Shown here in pieces: positions 1 through 8,455 of a DNA stretch of 64,000 nucleotides (position 1 is its first letter; each line of letters starts with the position of its first letter). Below the pieces are notes generated by a model that searched no databases, was not told where the DNA came from, and worked only from the letters and a program-made list of their open reading frames with translations. Source of the stretch: Meiothermus sp. (GTDB lineage Bacteria; Deinococcota; Deinococci; Deinococcales; Thermaceae); the NCBI RefSeq assembly GCF_026004075.1, contig NZ_BPIK01000001.1, positions 2,396,041-2,460,040 of the forward strand, written 5' to 3'. A program made the translations under genes and the position numbers.

Positions 1-1020
1 CAGGTCAGGGTACATCGGCTGCGGGACGAGGCGGGACGGGAACACAGCTACCGGCTGGATGGGAGCCTGGACGGCAGTGGGTATACCCCCTGGGTGCTGG
101 AGCGGCTGCTGGAGCTGGCTGGCCGACTGCCGTATGAGGAGGCAGCGGAGCTGGGCCGCGCCTTCGGCCTGGAGGTGAGCGCAGCGGGGCTGGCCCGGCT
201 GCATGCGACCTACGGCAAAGCGTTAGAGGAGACGCTCTGTGCCAGCCTGCAGGAGCGGGCCTGGGCGGCTTTGGCCGAGGGGGAGGGACGGGTGATGGTG
301 CTGGAGGTGGATGGGGTGCGGGTAGCGGGACAACCCCATCCCAGCACCCATCGCTGTGAAGGTATCGAGGTCAAAACCGCCCTGGTTTATCCGCAGCGGG
401 CTCCTGGTGCGCGCACCCGTATGGCGGGGGTGATGAAGCCCGAGCAACTGCTGCCCCAGCTCTCGGGGCTGCTGCGGGCGGCGGGGGTACAGAGACAGGA
501 TGAAGTGATTGGGGTCTCAGATGGGGCGGTCTGGATCGAACAGCTCTACCAAACCCTGGGCATCCCCCAGGTGATAGACGTGTTCCATGCCAGTCAGTAT
601 CTCGAACAGGTCATGCTGGAGCTGGGCTGGTCGGAGGAGGAACGGGCGGAGGAACGTAGGCGCTGGCTGAGGGGGGAGGTGGCGGGTGGGGAGTGGCTAG
701 GCACCTACTGCCCACCCCCTACCGCTCCTGAGCGGCAGAGCTGGTCGGAAGAGGCCCGCAGCGCAATCCAGTACCTGGAGCAAAGGGCCGATCGGATGGA
801 CTACCCGGCCTATAAAGCCCGGGGCTGGCCCATCGGTTCAGGCCAGGTGGAGGGGATGAACAAGCATGTTATCGGTGCCCGCATGAAACGCTCGGGGATG
901 CAGTGGAGTCGCCCTGGGGCTTCGCGCACAGCAGCCCACCGCGCCCAGCTATGTAGTTCCCATCCGCTGGTGGCCTTCGAGGCCCTGAGGTGGAGGGCTT
1001 TCCCTGTACGGAATTGCTGA
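1..1020 (+). CDS. ISKra4-like transposase, 5'-partial at window edge
   Basis: The reading frame is open from base 1, so the N-terminus lies outside the window. The visible part has a DDE-type layout: VMVLEVDGVRV, then GVSDGAVWI, then VIDVFHASQYLEQ, and near the C-terminus PIGSGQVEGMNKHVIGARMKRSG. The last stretch is the hallmark of ISKra4-family transposases. It marks the left flank as mobile DNA. The right end of the element probably lies between the stop codon and about base 1040, just before a strong promoter for the next genes. Confidence 0.8.
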   Translation, partial: QVRVHRLRDEAGREHSYRLDGSLDGSGYTPWVLERLLELAGRLPYEEAAELGRAFGLEVSAAGLARLHATYGKALEETLCASLQERAWAALAEGEGRVMVLEVDGVRVAGQPHPSTHRCEGIEVKTALVYPQRAPGARTRMAGVMKPEQLLPQLSGLLRAAGVQRQDEVIGVSDGAVWIEQLYQTLGIPQVIDVFHASQYLEQVMLELGWSEEERAEERRRWLRGEVAGGEWLGTYCPPPTAPERQSWSEEARSAIQYLEQRADRMDYPAYKARGWPIGSGQVEGMNKHVIGARMKRSGMQWSRPGASRTAAHRAQLCSSHPLVAFEALRWRAFPVRNC

Positions 1021-1045
1021 GATGCACCCCAATACTTTTGGCAAA

Positions 1046-1074
1046 TTGACAAATAGATTTTTTTGGAGTATGCT
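1046..1074 (+). promoter_or_regulatory. Near-consensus sigma-70 promoter for the small-peptide/TPR operon
   Basis: TTGACA at 1046-1051 is separated by exactly 17 bases from TATGCT at 1069-1074. Transcription would start near 1081 and give a short leader ending in a consensus Shine-Dalgarno sequence. It is the best-matching vegetative promoter I see in the window, and it directly precedes a tiny ORF. Confidence 0.8.
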
Positions 1075-1109
1075 GAATCAGTTTCAACATAAAGGAGGTG
1101 ATCGTAATC

Positions 1110-1169
1110 ATGGCTAAGGTCGTAATGATTAATGCGATTCGCAGGCCGAGATCTTGGATCTACTGGTAG
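1110..1169 (+). CDS. 19-residue peptide, candidate precursor or leader peptide
   Basis: The ORF encodes MAKVVMINAIRRPRSWIYW. It is preceded at 1091-1103 by AAAGGAGGTGATC, a full complement of the 16S 3' end, seven bases before ATG. With the strong promoter and the terminator hairpin after it, this is the layout of a highly expressed short peptide upstream of weakly expressed processing genes, as in many RiPP clusters. The peptide has no recognised family. A second frame (from 1133 to the stop at 1208-1210) reads on in a protein-like way, so a one-base frameshift may have cut a peptide of about 33 residues. An attenuating leader peptide is the alternative. Confidence 0.5.
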   Translation: MAKVVMINAIRRPRSWIYW

Positions 1170-1191
1170 TGCGCATTGAAACCGAGGAGTG

Positions 1192-1223
1192 GGCCTGGAG
1201 CCGAGTATAGCTCCAGGCCTTTT
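1192..1223 (+). terminator. Hairpin terminator or attenuator before the TPR gene
   Basis: GGCCTGGAGC (1192-1201) and GCTCCAGGCC (1210-1219) form a perfect 10-bp stem with an 8-base loop, followed by four T residues. It stands between the small ORF and the TPR gene, so it should lower transcription of the downstream genes relative to the peptide. Confidence 0.75.
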
Positions 1224-1236
1224 GGAAAGGAATTTT

Positions 1237-3111
1237 GTGAATAATCCAGAATTTCGCGCTTTCTGCCTAATTCATGGTGGAAACCCCACGGCCAGGAAAC
1301 AGGCCGCGAATTTTAATTCAGGTTCAGGCCGCACTCGAGCCTTAACGTTGTCGTTTGGAATCTCCCCCGTAGGCGGACCTGCACAACTCGCGCGAACTTC
1401 CCTTGAGCGCATAGGCTCGCATATACCTCCACATCTGGCATATCAACACGCGACCACCTTGAGGGATCTCTGGACGAACCTCCCAACTTACGGAGCATTG
1501 ATTCCACTGATGGATCAAATCAAGTGGCGTCAGCCATTCCGATATCACCCCAGAGAGTACATGTACTGGGTGGTTGCAGATGCAGCCGATCTTTTCTGGA
1601 GCAGCCTCCGTGTAGGTCAGCTGAGAGCGCTACCGCAAGTCATCATCCATGACCTCGATCGTGCAGACGCGTTGTCTCAGCGATTTGCAGCGACCCTGGT
1701 TCGGTATGAACCTTCTCAGGTTACCGTTATCGCAACGCATAAGGCGGCGATAACGGAATTCTTACTTTACGTCCGCGACGTCCCAGTCAGAGAAGTGTAT
1801 TTGGGCCAGCCTATTCCAGAGCTTGAAGCTCATACCCCAACCCCATTAACCCATCACGAAGACTCGAGCACCCTGGATACACGGCGGCAAATCCCGCGCC
1901 GCTTAGCGCAGGCCCGATCGAAACGCAAGCCTCAAATGCTGCTCCGCGAGTTACAGCAAGCTGCCTCTATCTACACTATCGGGGGTTTTTATGAAGCAGC
2001 AGAGCATTGCTTAGACGAAGGCATCCCCCTAGCAGAACAACTGAAGGATCATGGCGGCTTATTTAAGCTATGGGCTAATCGCTTCCTTATAGCGTTTGCA
2101 TCGCGCGATGGCCGGGAGGCAGCTAGGGCCGTTGCAAAGCTTTGTGAGATTCTCCCCAAAAGCCGTGCACCTCGTCATGAAGCATGGGTCTGCTATTTCC
2201 AAGCGATGCTTTGGCTGCGACTTAGCCAACCAACAGAACCGGCAGCCGCCAATAAGCGTCTTCGGCACGCCCTCTCCCTGACGAAGAAGATTAATGACAC
2301 GTTGCTCCAGGCATTCCTCTACAACGCCCAGGGTCTTGCTTATCATCAGCTTGGAGACGTGCAAAAGGCCGAGGCAGCCTGTCGAGAGGCCATTCGGCTA
2401 ATCTCCAACGATATGATGAACCCCCGAGCGAGAATCGAGTACGCCACCTTTCTATACAACCTAGGCCAGCTAGAGCTTTCTAGAGGAAACATAGAATCGG
2501 CACTGCGCTACCTAGATGAGGTTCAAGCCATCGAAGGGGATCTGCCCTATTACCACGGTGAACGTGGACGTTTCCTTATGCTGGCCGGCGATATGGAGCA
2601 AGCCGAACGCTCCCTGGTTCAGGCCATAAGCTCAGGAGTGCCTAGCCCTGAGCTTCTTTGCAATCTGGCCCTAGTCCAGGCTGCGCTGGCTAAGCGTCAG
2701 GAGGCGCTCTCGACGCTGGAAATGCTGCGGGTTCGGTTTCCCGATTACCCGGAGGGCTTTGTCAATGCCGCTGCGATCTACCTCGAGGACGGTAACTTTG
2801 AGGCTGCAGCCAGCCTACTGACTCAAGGCCGGATGTGGCACAACGATAATCCAGAACTGCTCTGTAACCTAGGTTACCTGGCCTACTGCTCAGACCAGCT
2901 TAAGCAGGCAGAAGAAATCTACAACGAAGTGTTGCAACTTTCTCCTACACTGTCGGATGCTTGGGTCAACCTAGCTGCGGTTCAACTTGACAGGGGAAAC
3001 CTCGTCGGAGCTAAAAATTCACTCATCCAAGCTTTGCAGCTTAGACCCAACGATGTTGATATTCTCGACAAGCTCGCTTATCTAGAGGAAAGGATTACTC
3101 TGGCGACATGA
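1237..3111 (+). CDS. TPR-repeat protein with a degenerate ATPase-like N-terminal region
   Basis: Starting at GTG 1237 (Shine-Dalgarno GGAAAGGAA at 1224-1232) it is 624 residues. The N-terminal third contains ALPQVIIHDLDRADAL followed by a strand ending VTVIATHK, which resembles the Walker B and sensor region of STAND/LuxR-type ATPases, but no P-loop is visible. From about residue 240 onward there are successive helical pairs of TPR type (for example LLCNLGYLAYCSDQLKQAEE and AWVNLAAVQLDRGNLVGAKN). TPR proteins act as protein-binding scaffolds. It overlaps the next gene by four bases (ATGA), so the two are translationally coupled. Base composition is clearly less GC-rich than the ICE to the right. 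A role in binding the peptide or regulating the cluster is inference. Confidence 0.7.
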   Translation: MNNPEFRAFCLIHGGNPTARKQAANFNSGSGRTRALTLSFGISPVGGPAQLARTSLERIGSHIPPHLAYQHATTLRDLWTNLPTYGALIPLMDQIKWRQPFRYHPREYMYWVVADAADLFWSSLRVGQLRALPQVIIHDLDRADALSQRFAATLVRYEPSQVTVIATHKAAITEFLLYVRDVPVREVYLGQPIPELEAHTPTPLTHHEDSSTLDTRRQIPRRLAQARSKRKPQMLLRELQQAASIYTIGGFYEAAEHCLDEGIPLAEQLKDHGGLFKLWANRFLIAFASRDGREAARAVAKLCEILPKSRAPRHEAWVCYFQAMLWLRLSQPTEPAAANKRLRHALSLTKKINDTLLQAFLYNAQGLAYHQLGDVQKAEAACREAIRLISNDMMNPRARIEYATFLYNLGQLELSRGNIESALRYLDEVQAIEGDLPYYHGERGRFLMLAGDMEQAERSLVQAISSGVPSPELLCNLALVQAALAKRQEALSTLEMLRVRFPDYPEGFVNAAAIYLEDGNFEAAASLLTQGRMWHNDNPELLCNLGYLAYCSDQLKQAEEIYNEVLQLSPTLSDAWVNLAAVQLDRGNLVGAKNSLIQALQLRPNDVDILDKLAYLEERITLAT

Positions 3112-4127
3112 AGTCGACACTTACCCATGTTCGTTTTGCCCGGCCTCACGAGGGTAAAATCCACGACTCAATCCCAATTACCCACACCACCTACTACCGC
3201 TGCGTTGGCGTGCCGGTGGTGGCCCATACCAACAGCCCGGACGTTCTACCGCTGCTGGAATTTTACCTTGGCAAGCCCTTGTCTAACCTACCCAAGGATC
3301 ATGCTGAAGCCATCACAGTTCGTGTTTACGTTCAGGTGGAGGATTCCACGAAACCCCTTTCCCAACCAGTTTCGCACCTTCAGGACGACCAGTTCGTAAT
3401 CGTACTGAACCCGTCGGTTGGAATCGCTCAGGGGGCAACAGGAAACATAACCCTTTACCTTGCACCGTCTCACCTGACCAATCCACTATCCGCTGGGCGC
3501 ATGACTTTTGAACGTCTGTTCAACTATGTCCTGGTACGACACCCCTACCTCTACCCCTTGCACGCCGCAGCCGTAGGGATTGGTTCGCGCATGGCGGTGC
3601 TTGTGGGAGAACGAAACGTGGGAAAATCCACGTTAGCCTATGCCTGTCTACGCCGAGGTATGCACTTCCTCTCTGACGATCTCGTGGTGCGGCACGCCAA
3701 CGATGGGCCGTTTGCAATCCGTGGTCAGGGGAGGTGGGTTTACCTCGAGCCAAAACTTAGCCAGTGTTTCCCCGAGCTAGAAGAAGATCGTCTTCGCTTT
3801 CCCAAGTGGCGAAAGTTTAGAGTTGATGTTCACAGGCTCTACACCTCACAGAGTAGAAGCGAGGGCACTCTAGCGGCCTTTGTCTTATTGCGCCAAGGCA
3901 GCCGGGAGCGCCCATCTGCCCATCACACACTTGGGGATGAAGTGGTGGCTTCGCTTAAAACCCATGCCACGCTCTTCCGAAGGCCGAATGAGCAAGGCTG
4001 GATCGAAGCCACCCTGGCCGACCTTGAGCGACTGAGCGGTACACTTCCCAGCTATACCCTTGAGCTTTCTAATGATCATGAACGTAACGCTGCCCTAGTC
4101 CAAGAGCTTTTGGAAGGAGTTAGGTGA
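3108..4127 (+). CDS. HprK-like (PEP carboxykinase-fold) kinase family protein
   Basis: The 339-residue protein carries a Walker A motif GERNVGKST at residues 167-175, preceded by LHAAAVGIG, and the acidic pair in FLSDDLVV at about residues 188-193. This is the arrangement of HPr-kinase-like proteins. The N-terminal half lacks recognisable HprK domain 1. Stand-alone HprK-like proteins are known in some lasso-peptide clusters, where they phosphorylate the precursor peptide; that is the basis for suspecting a peptide substrate here. It starts on the ATGA overlap with the TPR gene and ends on a GTGA overlap with the transporter gene, so all three form one operon. Confidence 0.75.
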   Translation: MKSTLTHVRFARPHEGKIHDSIPITHTTYYRCVGVPVVAHTNSPDVLPLLEFYLGKPLSNLPKDHAEAITVRVYVQVEDSTKPLSQPVSHLQDDQFVIVLNPSVGIAQGATGNITLYLAPSHLTNPLSAGRMTFERLFNYVLVRHPYLYPLHAAAVGIGSRMAVLVGERNVGKSTLAYACLRRGMHFLSDDLVVRHANDGPFAIRGQGRWVYLEPKLSQCFPELEEDRLRFPKWRKFRVDVHRLYTSQSRSEGTLAAFVLLRQGSRERPSAHHTLGDEVVASLKTHATLFRRPNEQGWIEATLADLERLSGTLPSYTLELSNDHERNAALVQELLEGVR

Positions 4128-5350
4128 ACACCTCCAGCCCACCAGCACCACCTGATTACGAGCCCTCGCCTGTGCGAGGGGTTTCTCGCACCACGTTCTT
4201 GGTAAGCACCGCCAGCACTCTCAATGACACCGCCAACAACATGGTAGCTCCCGTCCTACCGCTGTTTCTAACGAATGTCCTAGGTGCTTCACCGGCTATC
4301 GTGGGCCTGATCGAAGGCATTGCCGGGGCGGTCTCGAGCATCCTTACCCTAGCTTCCGGTATATGGTCTGACCGAGTACAGCGCCATGCCCCCTTCGTGG
4401 TCGGCGGTTACCTTTTAAGTACCGTCAGTCGCACCCTGATGTTCGTAGCCTTTTCCTGGTGGTTTGTCCTGCTATTGCGGGGGTTGGATCGCTTTGGGCG
4501 CTCAATACGCTCAGCAGCCAGGGATGCAATGATCGCTGGGAGCGTGCCCCAGCACCTTCAGGGCCGGAACTTTGGCTTCTACAACTCAGCTGACCATCTG
4601 GGGGCCATGGTAGGTCCTCTTCTGACCTCGGTGGTTCTGTTGCTGTTCCCCGAGCAGCTGCGGATGGTGTTTATAGCAGCTATCATTCCTTCACTCCTGA
4701 CGTTATTCCTTCTTCTGAAACTACGCGACAAGACCACAACAGAGCAACGCCCTCGCAGGCCGATATCATTTAGCCAATTCCGCAAACTCCCTCAACCATT
4801 TTTCCTCCTCATGCTAGTAATGACAATTTTTGGCTTGGCCAACTCGAGCGACTCCTTCCTCATTCTTCGAGCCGAGCAGATAGGAACGCCCACCCCCTTG
4901 ATCCCTCTAGCGGTATCGCTGGTCAGCTTGGTCGCCATGCTGGTGGCATACCCTGCGGGAATCCTTGCGGATCGTATTGGTTTCGCCAATACCACGGCAC
5001 TCGGCATCGCCTGCTATGCCTTGACCTATCTGGGCTTTGCACACGTTCATCATGCTCCGGTGATGATCTGGCCACTGTTCCTGCTCTACGGGGGTACAGG
5101 AGCCATCGCCGGGGCCATGAAGCCTCTCGTCATGAGCAGCGTACCGAAGGACAGACGCTCTACCGCCAGCGGACTGATGGCCCTCTCGGGAGGGCTAGCC
5201 GTTCTTCTAGGCAACGTGATCGCGGGCATTCTTTGGAGTTGGTATGGCCCAACAGCGACCTTTATGCTTGGGTTCGGGCTGGCGATGACTGCTCTGTACG
5301 TGTTGCTGCTAATCCAGAAACAAATCACGCCTCCTCAGAGGCCGTCATGA
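4124..5350 (+). CDS. Major facilitator superfamily transporter
   Basis: The 408-residue protein has about twelve hydrophobic segments with the MFS motif A region between helices 2 and 3 (GIWSDRVQRHAPFV) and a second such loop at about residue 280 (AGILADRIGFAN). Size and topology fit a 12-helix exporter of the inner membrane. It starts at GTG 4124 inside the preceding gene's stop (Shine-Dalgarno GGAAGGAG). As last gene of the peptide/TPR/kinase operon, its likely job is export of the product or self-immunity, which is inference from position. Confidence 0.85.
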   Translation: MNTSSPPAPPDYEPSPVRGVSRTTFLVSTASTLNDTANNMVAPVLPLFLTNVLGASPAIVGLIEGIAGAVSSILTLASGIWSDRVQRHAPFVVGGYLLSTVSRTLMFVAFSWWFVLLLRGLDRFGRSIRSAARDAMIAGSVPQHLQGRNFGFYNSADHLGAMVGPLLTSVVLLLFPEQLRMVFIAAIIPSLLTLFLLLKLRDKTTTEQRPRRPISFSQFRKLPQPFFLLMLVMTIFGLANSSDSFLILRAEQIGTPTPLIPLAVSLVSLVAMLVAYPAGILADRIGFANTTALGIACYALTYLGFAHVHHAPVMIWPLFLLYGGTGAIAGAMKPLVMSSVPKDRRSTASGLMALSGGLAVLLGNVIAGILWSWYGPTATFMLGFGLAMTALYVLLLIQKQITPPQRPS

Positions 5351-5534
5351 AAATCAAGTCGGAAGTTAGAGCATGAGGCGAGTCGTAACGATAAGTCCAG
5401 CCCTCAGTGGTCTGGTAACAAAATACGCAGTATGGGGTTTAGCCTTCAGAACGCGCCGTGTCGCGTAAACCGGGGCCTTCGGTGCCTTGCCTGTACGGTC
5501 ATGCAAAAAGCACCCCACCCCGCTTCGCCCCTTC

Positions 5535-5557
5535 CCTCCCCTACTGCGTAGGGGAGG
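5535..5557. repeat. Short palindromic hairpin element
   Basis: CCTCCCCTA (5535-5543) pairs perfectly with TAGGGGAGG (5549-5557) around a 5-base loop. It resembles the hairpin 70 bases further on and lies in the roughly 390-base stretch after the MFS gene, which holds no convincing gene. The ORFs there are low-complexity shadows. It may be a REP-like unit. Confidence 0.6.
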
Positions 5558-5624
5558 CCAGGTGGGGTGGCTGACCTGGCCCTTCACGCAGCCGATTGGG
5601 GGCCTTGCCTAATACCCTCCCCCA

Positions 5625-5653
5625 CCCTCCCTACGCGGTAGGGAGGGCGTTTT
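5625..5653 (+). terminator. Strong rho-independent terminator after the MFS operon
   Basis: CCCTCCCTAC (5625-5634) and GTAGGGAGGG (5638-5647) form a perfect 10-bp stem with a 3-base loop, followed by CGTTTTTA. It would end rightward transcription before the convergent DUF262/helicase remnant region. Confidence 0.75.
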
Positions 5654-5745
5654 TAGGCCATCTCGGGGGCCGAGGTGGGATGGAATCTCTACAACGATGT
5701 ATTCGGTGTGCGGTACATAACTTCGGAAATTTAGTTACCATACCA

Positions 5746-6050
5746 CTAGCTTCGAGGCGATACCGTTTCTGCGCTCGCATCAAGACCCACCAGGGCCAGG
5801 AAGCCTTCCTCGCCGGGTGGGTGCTTCCGGATTTGGGTGGCCTGCCCGCCCACGGCTACCGGTACTGCCCGGTGGCGCTCGCGGTCGGGGAAGATGTGAC
5901 TGCGCTCGGAAGCGTCGAAGCCCTCGTCGGCCTGCCTGACGTCTTCCAGCAATCGCGGCTGCATCCGTAGCCCAGCAAATGGTTGAGCCAGGCCAGCAGG
6001 GTCAGGCAATATTCGAGTTTCTGGTATTGTTGATTGGCCCCATTGTTCAT
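5746..6050 (-). pseudogene. Frameshifted N-terminal remnant of a DEAD/DEAH helicase-like defence gene
   Basis: Reading leftward from ATG 6050 (overlapping the DUF262 stop as ATGA) the frame gives KLEYCLTLLAWLNHLLGYG. It then fails, and the adjacent frame continues with MQPRLLEDVRQADEGFDA. Joined, this looks like the N-terminal region of large helicase-type proteins found beside restriction-like genes, but the rest is missing. The break is at about 5965. Family assignment is from memory of that N-terminal pattern and is moderate. Confidence 0.5.
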
Positions 6051-7810
6051 GCGCCTTCTCGCAGCTTTTCAAAAGCGGCTTTGATGACCAGAGCGATGCG
6101 TTTTCTGCGTTCGCCAATAAAGGTTGGGTAGTCCAGTTCGTACCATCGTTCGGGCAGCCCATGCCATGTATACATTTGTTGAAGCTCGCTCGCATTAAAA
6201 CGCTGTTCCATTCCCGGCACGTAGGTGTTCGGCGCTTTGTCGGAAATCTTGATATTGTCGCTCCACTCCACCAAAGCGTAATTTGCCACCTGGTTGATGA
6301 GGCGCTTTTCTTTAACCCCAATGCGTTGCAAGTATTTGCGTGGGAACAGATGGTGCCTCTCCAGCGCAGATTTTTTAGCTTTCGATGAGGGATCGAGCAA
6401 TTCAGATGCCTTCATCCTTGAATACAGAACGGGCGCTCCCAGCAAGCAAAGCGCCGCGTAATAGGCGAATTGTCCAGTGCTCCGCGCCGCGGCGGTTTCC
6501 AGTTCCTTCGGAAGTGTGACTTCCCAGTAATCTCTGGTCAAGACAGCATTGATCTGTTCGTCGAGAATGCCGATAAAATCAGCAGCAGTACTTGCTCCGC
6601 GTAGCACCACCATGTCCTGTTCAAAGCGTGTTTCGGGGGAACCGGTATATCGAGCGGTGAGGGTTGCCATGAAGAACCAGCGCGCCATGATTTCGCGCAG
6701 CGCGTATAAATCCACCTTGAAATCCCGTTTGCCAATTAACCACAGCGCATATGTATATAAAACCGCTATCTGCGAAGAGATGATTTGATCGGATGGATAA
6801 CCGGCCCTTTTCAACACTTTGAAGAATTCATGCCAATTCTGGAGGTCTAGCGTGTATGTCTGAGCCTCACGTAATAGGGCGAATTGTTTTTCGCGCCGTT
6901 CCTTAGAGAATTGTCGGGTTTCCAAATCTTTCCCACGAAGCAGAGAATACACATGCTCAAGCCGTGCGCGACGGAAGCCCAACGCCACACTGACGCGAAG
7001 TAGCTGGTCGGGGTTCGGACGCAAGTAATGATTGAACGGCGAAGGTGCGCCATCGGCTGATGGTCTTTTGCTGCGCTCACAAAAATGTTCCAGTTCTTTA
7101 CGCCCGTCATCCCAAAAAACCGACATTAGCGTCAGAATAAAATTGGCCTGGTTGAGCGGCGTTCCCTGGCTGTTGATACGCACAAAGATCTCTGAGACCT
7201 TGTCTTCATCAACGGAGGATGAGATTTCCAAAGCAGTGAGGGGAAATTCATCGAGTTTGAGCAAGCGGTCAATCTTTTCGTGAATTTTATCTTCCTCTTC
7301 CGACGTCAATGGACGCCGCACGGCTAATCGCTCCAGAAATCCTTTCTTGAAAGCGTGCGGTCTTGTATCAGGAAGCCATAGTTTGCTGATGTCTGGAATC
7401 CATTCCGGATCTTTTTCAATGGCAGCGTTAAAAACCTCGAATTTTTCCCCAAGCGGATGGAAGGCGATTCTAATTCCCTGCTTCTTAAAATCTTTCGTTG
7501 CAACCGGCGCAGCTTTCATCACGGCATACAGTGAGGTCAAACGCTGCTGCCCATCTACGATGAGAAGCCGAGGCGCTCTTTGTTTTTGGCTAGCTCCGAT
7601 CGTTCGATGCGCATCGGGATAACCGTTTTCCCAAAAAAGGAGATAGCCGATGGGAAAGCCGCGATACATCGAGTCAAACAAGTCGCGCACCTTGGCCATC
7701 GGCCAGACAAAAGGACGCTGAATGTCGGGTAAACCTATCTCCCCCATGGAGATATCCTCAATGAGTTTTTTCAGGGTGTAATCAACTTTTTTGAAAAGGA
7801 CATCTGCCAT
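6047..7810 (-). CDS. DUF262/DUF1524-type (GmrSD-like) protein with C-terminal HNH-like motif
   Basis: The 587-residue protein starts with a DUF262 domain: GLPDIQRPFVWP at about residues 27-38 and the signature LLIVDGQQRLTSLY at about 83-96, the ParB/Srx-like nucleotide-hydrolysing motif. Near residue 485 it has LERHHLFPRKYLQ, an H-x-x-FP pattern like the HNH part of GmrSD enzymes. Such proteins belong to nuclease-based phage defence, cutting modified or foreign DNA. The gene looks intact, but its coupled downstream partner is broken. Base composition is lower in GC than the ICE genes. Confidence 0.8.
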   Translation of the reverse strand: MADVLFKKVDYTLKKLIEDISMGEIGLPDIQRPFVWPMAKVRDLFDSMYRGFPIGYLLFWENGYPDAHRTIGASQKQRAPRLLIVDGQQRLTSLYAVMKAAPVATKDFKKQGIRIAFHPLGEKFEVFNAAIEKDPEWIPDISKLWLPDTRPHAFKKGFLERLAVRRPLTSEEEDKIHEKIDRLLKLDEFPLTALEISSSVDEDKVSEIFVRINSQGTPLNQANFILTLMSVFWDDGRKELEHFCERSKRPSADGAPSPFNHYLRPNPDQLLRVSVALGFRRARLEHVYSLLRGKDLETRQFSKERREKQFALLREAQTYTLDLQNWHEFFKVLKRAGYPSDQIISSQIAVLYTYALWLIGKRDFKVDLYALREIMARWFFMATLTARYTGSPETRFEQDMVVLRGASTAADFIGILDEQINAVLTRDYWEVTLPKELETAAARSTGQFAYYAALCLLGAPVLYSRMKASELLDPSSKAKKSALERHHLFPRKYLQRIGVKEKRLINQVANYALVEWSDNIKISDKAPNTYVPGMEQRFNASELQQMYTWHGLPERWYELDYPTFIGERRKRIALVIKAAFEKLREGA

Positions 7811-7812
7811 GC

Positions 7813-7926
7813 CTACCCCTCCACGTCTGCAAACATGCGCGCCCTGAAAACGCCCTCCAGCGCCTGCGCACCGAGGATGAAGGAATCGCCGTCGACATCA
7901 ACCAGTCTAAGAATAACCCAAGTTGC
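7813..7926 (-). pseudogene. C-terminal fragment of an unidentified gene
   Basis: Upstream of and in the same direction as the DUF262 gene, an open frame ends in LVDVDGDSFILGAQALEG followed by VFRARMFADVEG and a stop just before the DUF262 start. It has no start codon of its own and is cut at about 7926, next to the IS982 relic. It is likely the tail of a third member of the same operon. Confidence 0.45.
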
Positions 7927-7953
7927 TACCTATTCAGACGATGTAGAACAATG

Positions 7954-7988
7954 AAGGCCACTATGAACTGGACCGTTCTAGTGGCCTT
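7954..7988. repeat. 10-bp perfect inverted repeat beside the IS982 relic
   Basis: AAGGCCACTA (7954-7963) and TAGTGGCCTT (7979-7988) are exact reverse complements separated by 15 bases. It sits about 45 bases upstream of the transposase remnant and may belong to the end of that element. Confidence 0.55.
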
Positions 7989-8034
7989 CTGCATTGTAGA
8001 CGCTCTGCTCAAAGCTCCCAAGCTTAGCCCTCCG

Positions 8035-8455
8035 GGCTGACCGGACACAAGGACGACCCCCAGAGCAAGACCCCCGCCAGCGTCGTCCTCACCCTCTGGA
8101 TACTGGCCGCCCTCTTCTCCGGCAAGCACAAACATGCCCTGGCCTACTGCAAAGAACACGCTTTGTTCACTGTTCAGTTTTATTCCTTCCAGAAGTCGGT
8201 TCTGCCGCCGCCTGCACAGCCTGTCCCACGGGATACCCCACCTGCTCCCCCTGTGCCAATCCTTGTGGCAGCATCTCTCCTCCGCCCAGCACTACGTCCT
8301 CGACACCTTCCCCCTCCCGGGGTTACATCCCCAGCAAGCGGGTCTACTTTCACGGTCTGAAGCTGCACCTGGTCTGCACCGACCAGCAGTTCATCACCGA
8401 GGTGCGGTGCACCCCTGGGTCTTTTATGGTGTTCTTCCCCCTCAGCGACCGCCCC
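8035..8455 (+). pseudogene. IS982-family transposase, N-terminal half, frameshifted
   Basis: Pieced together across frames, the region reads TLWILAALFSGKHKHALAYC, then SRFCRRLHSLSHGIPHLLPL, QHYVLDTFPLP, YIPSKRVYFHGLKLHLVCT and TEVRCTPGSFM. These follow the IS982 transposase order (SRFxRRLHxL, then VIDSFPxP, then the SKxxYFHGLKxHL block). Several frameshifts make it non-functional. The frame stops near FFPLSD at about 8455, where the ArdC block begins; a C-terminal IS982-like piece lies at 13.1-13.35 kb. Confidence 0.7.

Noticed and set aside
5596-5970. 124-codon plus-strand ORF after the terminator
   Set aside because: It is antisense to the helicase remnant, runs through terminator hairpins and has no protein-like composition.
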